A stretch of DNA of 64,000 nt from Powellomyces hirtus. Taxonomy: Eukaryota > Chytridiomycota > Chytridiomycetes > Spizellomycetales > Powellomycetaceae. Both the position numbers and the translations under genes were made by a program. Under the pieces are notes generated by a model. It did no database searches and was not told where the DNA came from. It saw only the letters and a program-made list of their open reading frames with translations. Below, in pieces: positions 48,901-58,915 of the stretch. The number at the start of each line of letters is the position of its first letter. The stretch's first letter is position 1. The DNA lies in contig JAHLKG010000023.1 in the NCBI GenBank assembly GCA_025526995.1, positions 496,001-560,000 of the forward strand, read 5' to 3'.

Positions 48901-50700
48901 CCTTTCGTCGTAGCTTGGGTCGGAGTAGAACGCATGACCGAGATACCGGTAGCGTCTGTCGACAGGTTGGACGCTTTTGTCCTTGAGCGAGTTTGAGTAG
49001 CGAAAGCCATCGGAGTTGGCGAGATGTGATACATTCCTCGAACGAGAGGTATGGTGATGTCATTCGTAGTGCCATTGCAGTCTTGAATGACAGCGCTCTC
49101 ATCTTCAAAAGTGACTCTCTTTCCATCTTTGGTGAGTGCGGAGACCGAGATGAGAGTTTTGGCGAGTTTCGGAACGTAGAGAACATCAGTGAGAGGTACA
49201 TCTCCATCTGGAAGCGTTCCCTTTTGCTTCGGCATCGAGAAAGGCGTTGTTTCCAAATCTGATGCGCGTTGAGTGCTCTTCGTAGGATTCGAGAATGGAA
49301 ATGTCATTCGTCATGTGCTGTGAGCAGCCCAAATCCAAGTAAGCCAATGTAGTGGCGTTGTGTGCTTCTGCAATGTTGGCATTAGCAGCGGGTTTTAAGG
49401 CTTCGACTGCCTTGGCTTTGAGGGGACAATTGAATGGGGTATGTTGATTCAAATTGCATAACCAACAGGGGAAGTTCTGTCTTTTCTTCGAGTCTGTGGT
49501 CTTCTTCGCGTCGGTCTTCTTGTGACTTGAGCCGTCTTTCTTTGAAGGTTGGGCTTCGAGCGCGATGTTTTCGCTCTTCTTGGCGAAACGGTTGCTTTGG
49601 TTACTCTTGTTACTTCCATTGTCTAAACGTTTGGCAGCAGCTTGTAGGCCTTCGAGATCTTCAAAGCTTTGTGTTCTGACGAGCTCTGCTTGATGTTCGT
49701 TCATGCCTCGAAGGTAGAACCATTTGTAGACTAGAAAAGGGATGTCCGATACGAGCTGACTGGTAATTTTTGTGAACGAGGTATTGTACTGTGAGATGGT
49801 GTGGCTTCCTTGTCGCAATCTTTCTAGTTGAGTGAGTAGGACTTCCTCGTGATCGGTCGGTTGATAACGCCGGAGGAATGGTTGCTTGAAAGTTTGCCAA
49901 TTTGTGATGGGGTCAGCATTTCCCTTTTCAGCCTCTTTGCAGTAATTTCAATACCATTGTTTTGCATCGCCAGAGAGTTTGGTGAAGATGAATGCAAGTT
50001 GTTCTTCTCCAGGTACTGATTTGAGACGAAAGACCACTTCAATCTGATCAACGAAGTCGACGAGTTTTGAGAGATTTCCCGTTCCGTCGAAAGTGAGGAC
50101 TGCATTGATCGCTGATTGAAAGAATGTGAATGATGTGCGCTGGGCTTCACGGTCATCGCTCTTTCTGCTGCTCGTAGTTGTTGTGCTCTCCGTTGGGGAA
50201 GGCGGACGAAAGTGAGGGGCAACTGGGGCTTCAACTCCGCCGTGAGTAATGTGTTGATGTAGAAAAGGGTACTCAATGGTCGCTTTTGGGCTTCTCATCG
50301 GTGAAACGGCCGTAGGATGACCACCGATATGAGGCTTTTCGTACTTTTCAGGATGTTGATGGGAAGTTGATGTAGCGAGAGGGTTTGAACTAGTCAATAA
50401 AGTCCTCTCCAACCTGTCCATCCGATGGTCGAGCTTTTCGTCGATTTCCATCTTGAACCTCTGCAGAATTTCCATGACAATGTCAGTCGGTACTTCGGAC
50501 GGTACTGTCGCCGGATCTGCATGAATTTCTCCATGATTCATCTCATCCACATCGGCATCTGCGTCATGGGAATCATGGTAGATCGAGGCATCGATATTAA
50601 CGTCTTCTTCAGCGTCAGGACCCCGTTGGGCTTCTCGTGTGGCTTGACGGGCTTGTTGGCGGGTCTGCACTCCTAGAATGGGAGATCTTGCAGTAGGCAT
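45982..50700 (-). pseudogene. copia-1 gag-pol, broken
   Basis: Read on the minus strand from the ATG at 50700. Gag ends in a CX2CX4HX4C knuckle (CWLCNLNQHTPFNC). A protease-like DLGCSQHM follows, then GAG-pre-integrase (LWHHRLGHPGTH), integrase (HFDLNGP, HSDRGGEF), a chromodomain (about 47800-47650), RT with an intact YVDD, and RNase H (YSDADWG, STEAEYMAL). Lesions are an in-frame TGA in gag (49948), a frameshift near 49225, a frameshift after the 7-G run near 48297, TAG at 48040-48042 and TAG at 47029-47031 just before YVDD. A GC-rich insert lies at 48680-48915. The element cannot make its own enzymes unless stops are read through. Confidence 0.9.
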
Positions 50701-50800
50701 CTTGACGGTGTGCTTGGTACTTTCTTGGCACTTGAATTTGACGGAAGACTTGTAGTTTACAGGTTTTACGAAGGGAGAATGATTCGAATTCGACCGGTCT

Positions 50801-50814
50801 CAGGGCTCATAACC
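50801..50814 (-). promoter_or_regulatory. Primer-binding site of copia-1 (half tRNA-iMet)
   Basis: GGTTATGAGCCCTG touches the LTR. Its complement, CAGGGCTCATAACC, matches the anticodon stem-loop of initiator tRNA-Met up to nucleotide 39, the end of the half-tRNA primer known from Drosophila copia. Confidence 0.85.
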
Positions 50815-51181
50815 TATTGGAAATATCGGCACTTCCAGTACTTTATCCGAATTGCAGAGGATTGACCGAATTCGATGCAGCCTCCAGTATACTTCGTAAA
50901 GGGGGGGTTACAGAGCTCTTCTGTGATGCAGTTGACAATGTAGCGTTGTCAGATGCACGGAGATGTAATGTATGTGAATGTATTTTATGTTTTAAAGTGT
51001 TATCGGTAATGTCTCGCTTTGAGCGTTCTAATCTACTTTTTCTCCAATCACGTGATCACACGTGATCCAATTCAGCTCTTAGCGTTACCGGTATGGCGGT
51101 CACGCATTCTAGTCGGAGAATCCAAGTAAGGATCTAATGTAAGGACCAAACGTTGAGTACGCAAGTCTCAACATTCCAATA
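50815..51181 (-). repeat. 5' LTR of copia-1
   Basis: Partner of 45577-45942. The primer-binding site follows directly at 50814. Confidence 0.95.
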
Positions 51182-52224
51182 GCTTCAACTACATGACGCT
51201 GTCGACATAATGGTGAACACACATGGCATTCAACGATATCAGGCGCCAGTTCCAACTTCTCGCCAAGAGCGCAGCGCGTGCCATTTGGTCACTTGTGGGC
51301 AAGGATCGAATGACAAACAGTCGCTTGGTAAAAGTGGGAAGATCATATCGGTTGATTTGGCGCCTCGCTGATCCTAGGAGCTGAGAAGCGCTCGCTCAAA
51401 TGAGTTTGGCGCTTAAATTGGCGCCAAAAGAGACTTACATCTGCTTTCCGCGCTGCTTTCCATTGAGAGATGCAATAACTGATGTGCTTTTGAACGGTGG
51501 TCTTGACGTGATCTTTTCGGGTAAGAGAACGGGGAAACATCTCTGCTTCCACCATCTGTTTCCAGATCGCGTCTGAGATGCCATGACCGCGGTTGTTATA
51601 ACTGGGAAGGTCCAGCCGACTCATGTGCTTTCCAACTTTGGCTCGAATCACTGACTAGAAATGAAGACGCCATAAGTATGTTGTGAGTGTCAACAGGCGC
51701 CGCAACTGAATGCATACCATATCACTGGCGCTTAAGGAGAAGCCAGCCGCCAACTGACCCTGAAGTTTTGTCATTTCCGCCATTAGACGGATGACAACCC
51801 CCAGTATCACCAGTTCTCCTTGTGACATAGAGCCCATCCCCGCTAAAGCTGGGACCTGAACAAAGAGTTATGGCGTTTCATCCATGTGGGGGTTAATCAA
51901 GCGCCACCCACCCACCATTCCTCCAGTTATCTGTTTCACATGCGCTTGTGCTTGTGCCAGGAGAGAGGACTGGTTGGCAACCCCAGATGAGGGCCGGATA
52001 TCTGAGCCCGCATTTGAGCTTGTGGGTGTTGGACTTTCGGCGGGTTGCAGAGCACTCCACATGAGCTGCCTGTGGCTGTTACTCGATGTTCGTTGTCTCT
52101 TTGCTGCTGGTGTGTCAAATGGATTGGGGGAGTACTCTGGATGTGTCGGATGGGTCATGAAGGACAATTAAGGGTTCAGGGTGTGAGTGAGAAGGAAAAA
52201 AGGGTCCAACGGAGGAGGCCAAGA

Positions 52225-52231
52225 TTTTATA
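52225..52231 (-). promoter_or_regulatory. TATA box of the Plavaka companion gene
   Basis: TATAAAA on the minus strand, 67-73 bp upstream of the ATG at 52158 and just after the transposase stop at 52273. Confidence 0.4.
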
Positions 52232-52884
52232 TTCGGTGTGGTAGACAGAAGGTGTAGACTTAAGTGCTGTTGCTATGGCACCAATGTGGAGCTCTTGGCG
52301 CCTTCGTCCTCTTCATTGGCGCTTGAGGCGCCATCCACTAGCGCCCGTGACTGACTGGGGAGTGTTGGCGCCTGTGTCCATTTGGCGCTTGACCATGTTC
52401 GGCTCAGGGTCTCCTTCAATCTGGCAGCATTTTCCTCCCGATCTAGTTTTGGAACCATTGTCCGAAGCGCTTGGGCTGTTTTAATGCAATTTAGGTTCAC
52501 TACAAACTGTTGGAGAGGCCCATGCAAAATGGACCGCCTCATTATGGTTGTTTCACGACGCTCCAAACGCTTCCGTCCCGTAACAGCAATGGCGCATCCT
52601 GCCGCCGCACAGTGGTGCTGGAAATTCAGAATTGCCTTCACATCGGCAGGTGAGACCGAGCGCCTATGTGGTGTTTCCTCAACAATGGGCAGTCCATGAA
52701 AGACAACATCAGGAACGAGCCGGAGAAGGTTGACCTCGAGCTCAGCCTTAGTTTGAACTGCAATCCGAGCTAAGCGCCGGTCTTGGAGAAGGACAAACAT
52801 TCCTTTTTGCAGGACAAACGCTGACGCCTTCAGTTGGATGCCAAAGAGCACCTGTACGGTGGGGTCACCTGCAAGACAAGTTAT

Positions 52885-53387
52885 AGTTGCAAGTCGGTGC
52901 GCTGGAGGGTAATCGCTTAGACGGCCAAGCTTAAAGGTGCAAGTAGCAAAGAGCAAAAGGTAGTGTATTGCCGATAGTATAACAAGTCTCTCATAAATCT
53001 CTCTCAGAGCAAGGGGCGGAAGTAAAGAGCCCCGGGCTTAAGAGTAAACTGGGTGAAGACAGCAGCGGCTCTAGAACAATGGAAATGAAGGAGCCGTGCA
53101 AATGAAAGGAACGCAAGGGGCCTAATGTCACAATGCAAGGAGAACAATGGGAACCAAGTGGGGACCGTGACACCAAAGACGTGTGGTGGTAGAGGATTAA
53201 TCATGGAACCGTGTGCCACTTAAGACGTGTAGGTGGCACAGTTCGTAGGTAGCAGAGTGATGAAAATAGCCATGTACCGTCCAAAGAATCGTGGATGGCA
53301 CAGTACGATAGTGTCCAAAGTAGAAGAATAGAAGCAAAGGAATAAAGGCTTCTGAGTGACCGGCCGGAGCTCCTTGGTATCCCAATA
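52885..53387 (-). repeat. 3' LTR of copia-2
   Basis: 503 bp, matching 60089-60591 except at about three sites. In element sense it starts TATTGGGATACC. Confidence 0.95.
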
Positions 53388-53398
53388 CGCCCCCTCCA
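53388..53398 (-). promoter_or_regulatory. Polypurine tract of copia-2
   Basis: GGAGGGGGCG on the minus strand touches the 3' LTR. Confidence 0.75.
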
Positions 53399-53467
53399 AG
53401 GAGCAAAGGTAGGGAAAAGGTAATTGGAACTTCCGAAGGTCAAGACGAAATTTGTTGTCAGGATGGT

Positions 53468-53530
53468 TGAGACTTAGTGCACTGGGCTGACGCAGGGACG
53501 CAGGCATGGAACCGCAAGTTCAATTCCCGC
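53468..53530 (+). other. tRNA-like segment with A- and B-box matches
   Basis: TTAGTGCACTGGGC resembles a pol III A box, and AGTTCAATTCC matches the B-box pattern GWTCRANNC, about 45 bp apart. The stems do not pair well, so this is not a functional tRNA. Confidence 0.3.
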
Positions 53531-53808
53531 TAGCTGTAATTGAGGGGCCCAATGAATTTTTCGGAATTCTGAAGGTAGCAGGGGTGTCCGGGACTTGTCC
53601 TTTAATCCCACGTCCTGTTGCAATGCAAAACCAGATCCAGTTCCGGGTGTCAAGTGGGGTGCGGAACTAGTGGGAGATGCAGTTGAAATCGCATCTGGAT
53701 CCAGAGCTTGTAACAGGAGGAGACCACCTTCACTAAGTCTTTTGCCGAAATAAAAATGGAACTGTGTGACGGAAGCCGATAGAAGGTGATGGAAGAATGA
53801 TTCCCGGA

Positions 53809-53815
53809 TATAAAA
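53809..53815 (+). promoter_or_regulatory. TATA box of the antisense cargo gene
   Basis: TATAAAA lies 70-76 bp upstream of the ATG at 53885 and is on the strand opposite to the retrotransposon, so the gene may have its own promoter. Confidence 0.5.
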
Positions 53816-53884
53816 GGAGGAAGGGGCACTGCCGCCCCCTCCAAAAGAGTCCTGAGGAAATCGGAAGTCCATCCCAAGTCGAAA

Positions 53885-54760
53885 ATGGAAAATCGGAAAA
53901 TCGGCCAAGTCAAGTCCAAGCCCAACAGTTTCAAGAAACGAGGCGGGGTCAAGAAGCAGATGGAGACCCTCGGACGTGAAGAAACAAAACGGATCGAAAC
54001 GGGACGCACAAGTCGAGTTCTGATTAGGAAGAAGAATGCTGAATCGGAAACTCTGATCCTGGTGCTGGCTGCTAACGAAACGGTGATTGTCAAGGATGAA
54101 GAGACAGGAGAAACCGTGTTGGTAGCCAGTTCCGATGCCGGTACGATGGAAGTTGCTGCAGCTCAGCTGGCAGATGCTAAAGCAGCATCTGAAAGCTACA
54201 GACCGATGCCCAGAGGAAAGGGCAAGATCATGAAAGGCCTCATGGTTGGGATCGGGGCTAGAAGTGGAGACACACTCAATTTTGCGGCACAGGCTACATC
54301 AGAGTATAGTCTTAAGATCCAATACCGTGCTCCCGACAATAAAGCAGAGATCCGAAAGAGAGAAGGAAAGAGGGTAGCTCAGAGGGTGATGACATTGGGA
54401 AGAGTTCATCATCCGGAGCAGTGGAAAGGCTTGACGCAGACGCTGAACATCTACATGCCGACTTTCCCTTTGTTCCTGGCCAAGAACTTCGAGATTTCCG
54501 ATCATACCGATAGGGATATGCAACCCTGGACGATAGGATACTGTGTCGAAGATGAAGGAACGATTGGAGATTGGATATTTCGATACCCGGAGTATGCACT
54601 GAAGGTGCAACTTAGGCATAGGGTTCTCTGGTCTTTTTCGTCTAAGAACGTCCATGGAACGGAACCGGTGAACAGTAAAGGCGGTGATAGATTCATGGGG
54701 GTCATAGGGATGCCTGGGACGACTGGCAGGGCGATTGAGCGTTATGGAAGGCCCAGATAG
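53885..54760 (+). CDS. Candidate 2OG-Fe(II) dioxygenase (Tet/JBP-like), antisense cargo of copia-2
   Basis: An intact 291-aa frame starts at an ATG downstream of a TATA box and ends 18 bp from the pol stop on the opposite strand (54779). The first ~60 residues are Lys/Arg-rich, compatible with nuclear entry. The C-terminal half shows the double-stranded beta-helix dioxygenase pattern: ISDHTDRD (His207, Asp209), GDWIFRYPEYAL, LRHRVLWSFSSKNVHGT (His257), then Arg269 in GGDRFMGVIG. HxD plus a distal His binds iron, and Arg about 12 residues later binds 2-oxoglutarate. Spacing and the VHGT text resemble the Tet-like 2OG oxygenases that are numerous in some fungi. Substrate is unknown; 5-methylcytosine or another base or protein is possible. 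It is not part of gag-pol. I am confident it is a real gene and less sure of the enzyme class. Confidence 0.6.
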   Translation: MENRKIGQVKSKPNSFKKRGGVKKQMETLGREETKRIETGRTSRVLIRKKNAESETLILVLAANETVIVKDEETGETVLVASSDAGTMEVAAAQLADAKAASESYRPMPRGKGKIMKGLMVGIGARSGDTLNFAAQATSEYSLKIQYRAPDNKAEIRKREGKRVAQRVMTLGRVHHPEQWKGLTQTLNIYMPTFPLFLAKNFEISDHTDRDMQPWTIGYCVEDEGTIGDWIFRYPEYALKVQLRHRVLWSFSSKNVHGTEPVNSKGGDRFMGVIGMPGTTGRAIERYGRPR

Positions 54761-54778
54761 ATAGGTACTGCCATATAG

Positions 54779-57700
54779 TCATGCGATAGATAATAAAGAT
54801 AGTCCAAGTTGATCCCGAAAAGCCGTGAATCGTGGATTGCCAATGGCTTTAGTGAAGACGTCAGCCAAGTTGTCTGTGCCGGCAATTGGTTGTAGGATAA
54901 GTTCTTCCTGATGAATCCAGTCCCGAATGGCGTGGTAGCGTATGTCAATGTGTTTGGTGCGTCTGGAATTTGTATTCCGGTGAGCCAATAGACGTGCACT
55001 AGCACTGTCCATATGGACAATAGTTGGAGCCTTGGGAAGGTCTGGACGGATTTGGGCCATGAGACGTGAGAACCAGAGAGTTTCTTGCCCAGCAGTAGCA
55101 GCAGCTATGTACTCAGACTCAGTAGAAGAGAGAGCAATGCAGGTCTGCTTGGTAGATCGCCAATGCATGACGGCTCCTGATAAGAGAAAACAGTAGCCAG
55201 AAGTGGAATGGCGGGTATTGGGATCAGAAGCCCAATCAGCATCCGTATAGCAATGGAGAGTTGTAGTATCGGATGCCTTGTATGTCAGAGCAAGACGTGA
55301 AGTGCCCCGAAGATACTTGAGGATACGTTGAACCGCTGTCCAATGAGCTTTGCGTGGACAGGAGACGTGACGTGCTAGGAGGCCCACAGAAGCAGCAATG
55401 TCAGGGCGGGTACAGACAGAAGCATAGAGTAAAGTGCCGATAGCAGTCTGATAAAGTTTGACATCGATAGGAGGGCCAGCATCGTCAGTGTCATATAAAC
55501 GTAAGTTGGGATCCATGGGCAGGAGAGAAGGATTGCAATCCGCCATGTTAAATCGGGTGAGGGAGTCCTTGATGTAACGTTCTTGATCCAAAGAGATAGG
55601 ACCGTCAGGATGCCAAGTGACCCGGATTCCCAAGATGTATGAAAGCCTGCCCGCATCAGTCATCTTATATTTGGTGCAGAGACTGGCCTTGAGATCTGTG
55701 AGGAGGTTAGGCTGAGTGCGGGGGGCAGCCACAATGATATTGTCCACATATAAAACGAGGAAGACAGGATGTCCATCCACCAGCTTGTGGTAGAGGCAAG
55801 GTTCGCCGGTACAAGGCATAAAGCCAAGTTCAGTAGTAAGGAAACTATCGATGTCATCGTTCCAGAGTTTACCGGCTTGCTTGAGACCATAGAGACTTCG
55901 GTTGAGTAAGGCCACTTTGTGTGCAGAACGTAATGGGCCGGGTGGAAGTTCCATGTAGATGATAAAGTCGATAAGCCCATTGAGATAGGCAGTGACTACA
56001 TCCAGTTGATGAGCGTCTAGGCCCATCTGCGCACATAAGGCAAGAAAGAGGCGCAGAGCCGGCCAGCCCACAACAGGAGCATAAGTGTCTTGGTAGTCCA
56101 GGCCATGGCGTTGGGTAAAGCCCTTAGCTACAAGGCGAGCTTTGAATTTGTTGATAGTACCGTCCACATTGCGTTTGAGTGCAAAGACCCAGCGGGAATC
56201 CACAACGTTGGTGGGAGGGGCTGGACGGTCAACAACTGACCAGGTGTTGTTAATGGTCAGGGAGTCAAGTTCGGTTTGCATGGCGTTTTCCCAGGAGACA
56301 CGGTGGGGAGAAGCAAGAGCCTGCTTGAGAGTATTGGGTACATCGTAATTGCAAGGCACAGGAGTGGCTTCAGACGTAGCAGTAGATGTCTGGAAGGCAT
56401 GGGTGCGTCGGGTGCGTGATGAGTTGCCCAAGTCATTGTCCTCAAGGTATTGATTGAGAAGTTCGTGACAATGATCAAGCCGGTCTTCATCTTCCCAAGT
56501 GTTGTCAGAAGACGGATAACCTTTCCATTTGATGTAGAACTGGAGCTTGCCACGACGGTGGCGATGCTGCATGATATTCTCCACTTCATACTTGTCTTCA
56601 GATAAGGAAGATTCGTCAGAAGAGCTGCCGGCAGAGCCAGACGTGGGGAGGTCATTGCCAGTGGGATTGTCAATGGGAAGGTCGGCCACTGTGAAGTCTT
56701 GGAGTTGATCCAAGGAAAGAGTTGCGTCCCAGAATAGTTTAGATTCATCAAAGCGGACGTCACGAGTTTCCACAATGGAAGAGGTGGCCGGATGCCAAAT
56801 ACGGTAGGTAGGTGAGGAAAGGCCATAGCCAACAAGAACGCCAGTCCATGAACGTGGAAGGAGTTTGTTCTTCATAGGGACTGGGGTTACATAGGCGGTG
56901 CACCCAATGAGTTTGAGATGGTCCAGTTTAGGTTTGATGCCGGTCCAAGCTTCAAAAGGTGTCTTGGTATATCCACAGGCCGGTAGACGGTTACGTAGAT
57001 AGTTTGCGGTATTCCAAGCTTCAGCCCAAAAGTCCAGAGTGAAATGAGCTGCATGAAGCAGTGTACGTCCCATGTCCGCAAGGGTACGATGAGTACATTC
57101 AACCGGATTTTGGAAGGAAGAATAAGCAGCCGTGGTGTTCCAGATGATGCCTTGGGAAGCACTCCAACCCTGAATTACATCGTTGAGGAATTCAGAGCCT
57201 TGATCCGTGTGGGCTTGCTTGATAGGGTAGCCACGTTGGGTCTTGTAGAGGGCAGCATAATCCAATAGGCAGGTATGAACGGTATGGACCGACTTGTCCT
57301 TTAAGAAGTAGCTCTTGGAATAACGTGTGTCTTGGTCAAGAATAACCAGACAATAGATAGCTCCTGACAGAGAAGGAGTTGAAACCGGGCCAAAGAGATC
57401 AACGTGGATCAGGCCGGAATCGTCAGGATAGATGGTGGGGTTGACTTTGGGTTTGGCCACTCTATGGCCCTTGCCGACAGCACATTCAGCACAAAGAGGG
57501 ATGGCGTCTGAAGGCAGTAAAGTGAAGGCAAGAGGTAAAGCGGTGGCCAGCTCTTTAAAGCGGTCGTAGGAAGGATGACCAAGTCGAGCATGCCAAAGGA
57601 GATAGTCTCCCAAAGAGAGGATAGTGGGAGCCCCAGTAGCCAGTGCCAAGCTGGAGGCCGGTGCAGCCGTTCTAAGTTTGCAGGTGAAGGGCAATTGACC

Positions 57701-58626
57701 GGATGGTGTGCGGGGGATGGTAAGAGAAATCCCGTCTGGTAGGTCCATAGAACAATGGGTACGCTTGAAAGAAAGATTGATTCCCCGCTTTGACAAAGTA
57801 GGCTCAGAGAGTAGGTTGTGGCGAAAGGATGGAACGAAAAGTACGTCCCGGATGATCAGTCCATGTCCTTGATATGTCACTGAAATGTCTCCAAGGCCAA
57901 TAGCGTCAACAATAACACCGTTAGCCACTTCCACAGTGTGGGTGATGGGCTTGAGGTGTAGGAAGGCGGATTCCTGATAGCACATGTGGTCAGAGGCGCC
58001 GGAATCAACTACCCATTTGAGTTTGCCATTAGAGGCTGCTCTAAATGCTTTAGAAGAGTCGGAATCTTCCAAGGCAAAGGTGGGAGCGGTAGAGGCAACT
58101 AGGAGGCCTGAGGAAGTAGCCGTCATGGCGTTTGCGGAGGCCAGTTGCTTCTGGTGGTATTCCAATTTGCGCTTTTTGCGTTCGGCTTGCTTTTGGGAGT
58201 CTGTGGCTCTAGGGCAATCCCAATAGTTGTGTTTACCGGTAGCAGAGCAAAAGGGACAAGTCACAGTAGCCTTGACTGGAATAGCGTCCCGTTTAGAAGG
58301 TTTCTTAGGAGACTCAGCCGTGGCAGGAGCTGCGACAGAAGGGGTAGTCGGCACAGGTGCAGTATTGGCAGCTGGAGATGACTTCTGTTTCTTCTTGTTG
58401 CCAGACTGAAGGGCTGAAGAAGATGATGAGTCCGACTGATTGATCCGTTTGTTTAAAGCCTCCAATCTTAAGGCAGTGGCTTGAAGTTCTGCCAGACTAA
58501 GCTGACGATCGGTATTGCCAGCCGTGATTGACAGAAGGTAATGGGGATCAAGGGCCCTCTTGTAGAAGTTGCGTTCTTCTTCAGAGGTGAGAGGACAAGG
58601 GAGTTGGATCCGCAGATCCAGAAATG
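54779..58626 (-). pseudogene. copia-2 gag C-terminus and pol polyprotein (long open frame, RT motif altered)
   Basis: About 1280 codons stay open on the minus strand. In order: gag end (PLTSEEERNFYKRALDP), a knuckle CPFCSATGKHNYWDC with five residues instead of four before His, protease (VVDSGASDHM), GAG-pre-integrase (LLWHARLGHPSYDRF), integrase (HVDLFGP, HTDQGSEF, NPVECTHRTLADMGR), a chromodomain (56602-56437: YEVENIMQHRHRRGKLQFYIKW, then KGYPSSDNTWE), RT (HQLDVVTAYLNG) and RNase H (YTDADWASD, STESEYIAAA). The catalytic RT motif is YVDN (Asn codon 55739-55741), not YVDD. No ATG opens the frame at its 5' side because the inverted segment begins at 58627, so translation as a normal gag-pol is lost in this copy. 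Confidence 0.85.
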
Positions 58627-58915
58627 CCAAGGAGCTCCGGCCGGTCACTCAGAAGCCTTTATTCCTTTGCTTCTATTCTTCTACTTTGGACACTATCGTA
58701 CTGTGCCATCCACGATTCTTTGGACGGTACATGGCTATTTTCATCGCTCTGCTACCTACGAACTGTGCCACCTACACGTCTTAAGTGGCACACGGTTCCA
58801 TGATTAATCCTCTACCACCACGCGTCTTACCTCAAGAAAGCCCACTGCCCTATCGATCATCAGGACGTCATCCTTGAAAAGTTCTATAATCTTAAACAGG
58901 GGAAGCGCTCAGTGG
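58627..58915 (+). other. Inverted segment in copia-2 gag: LTR piece plus gag middle
   Basis: 58627-58828 is the first ~200 bp of the LTR in reverse orientation to the element, with about two differences by eye. Directly after it, 58829-58915 reads on the plus strand LKKAHCPIDHQDVILEKFYN, a gag-like sequence that fits the gap between the flanking minus-strand gag pieces. Confidence 0.75.

Larger units (their letters stand above)
45577..51181 (-). mobile_element. Ty1/copia LTR retrotransposon, copia-1 (5605 bp, degenerate)
   Basis: LTRs lie at 45577-45942 (366 bp) and 50815-51181 (367 bp) and differ at about 14 positions by eye, mostly transitions. The LTR termini are TATTGGAA...TTCCAATA, a perfect 8-bp inverted repeat rather than TG..CA. 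The order gag, protease, integrase, RT, RNase H is that of copia. It lies in the companion gene of the Plavaka element. Confidence 0.95.
45572..51186. other. Target-site duplication of copia-1 (GCTTC)
   Basis: GCTTC occurs immediately outside both LTRs, at 45572-45576 and 51182-51186. Five bp is the usual Ty1/copia duplication. Confidence 0.9.
45100..52158 (-). pseudogene. Plavaka companion gene, split by copia-1
   Basis: The first piece starts at the ATG 52158 (MTHPTHPEYSPNPFDTPAAK), with TATAAAA 67-73 bp upstream. GT..AG signals suggest exons around 52158-51930, 51850-51720 and 51655-51440, plus one running into 51187. The last piece (45576-45100) reads EALEKKGKTPDQKSELLW, then a Ser/Asp/Glu-rich tail with SDEGEDED and EDEDSDDEVD. 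At the copia-1 site, the text before the insert (CHVCSPLCRQRHVVEAL) rejoins EKKG in frame. The family is not recognised. A disordered head, a helical middle and an acidic tail suggest a DNA-associated accessory factor, but this is speculation. The last intron before the insertion could not be placed with confidence. Confidence 0.5.

Noticed and set aside
53468..53530. Functional tRNA gene
   Set aside because: A and B box matches exist, but acceptor, anticodon and T stems do not pair.
58541..58807. Plus-strand ORFs across 58541-58807
   Set aside because: They arise from the inverted LTR fragment and match the same ORF in the LTRs themselves.
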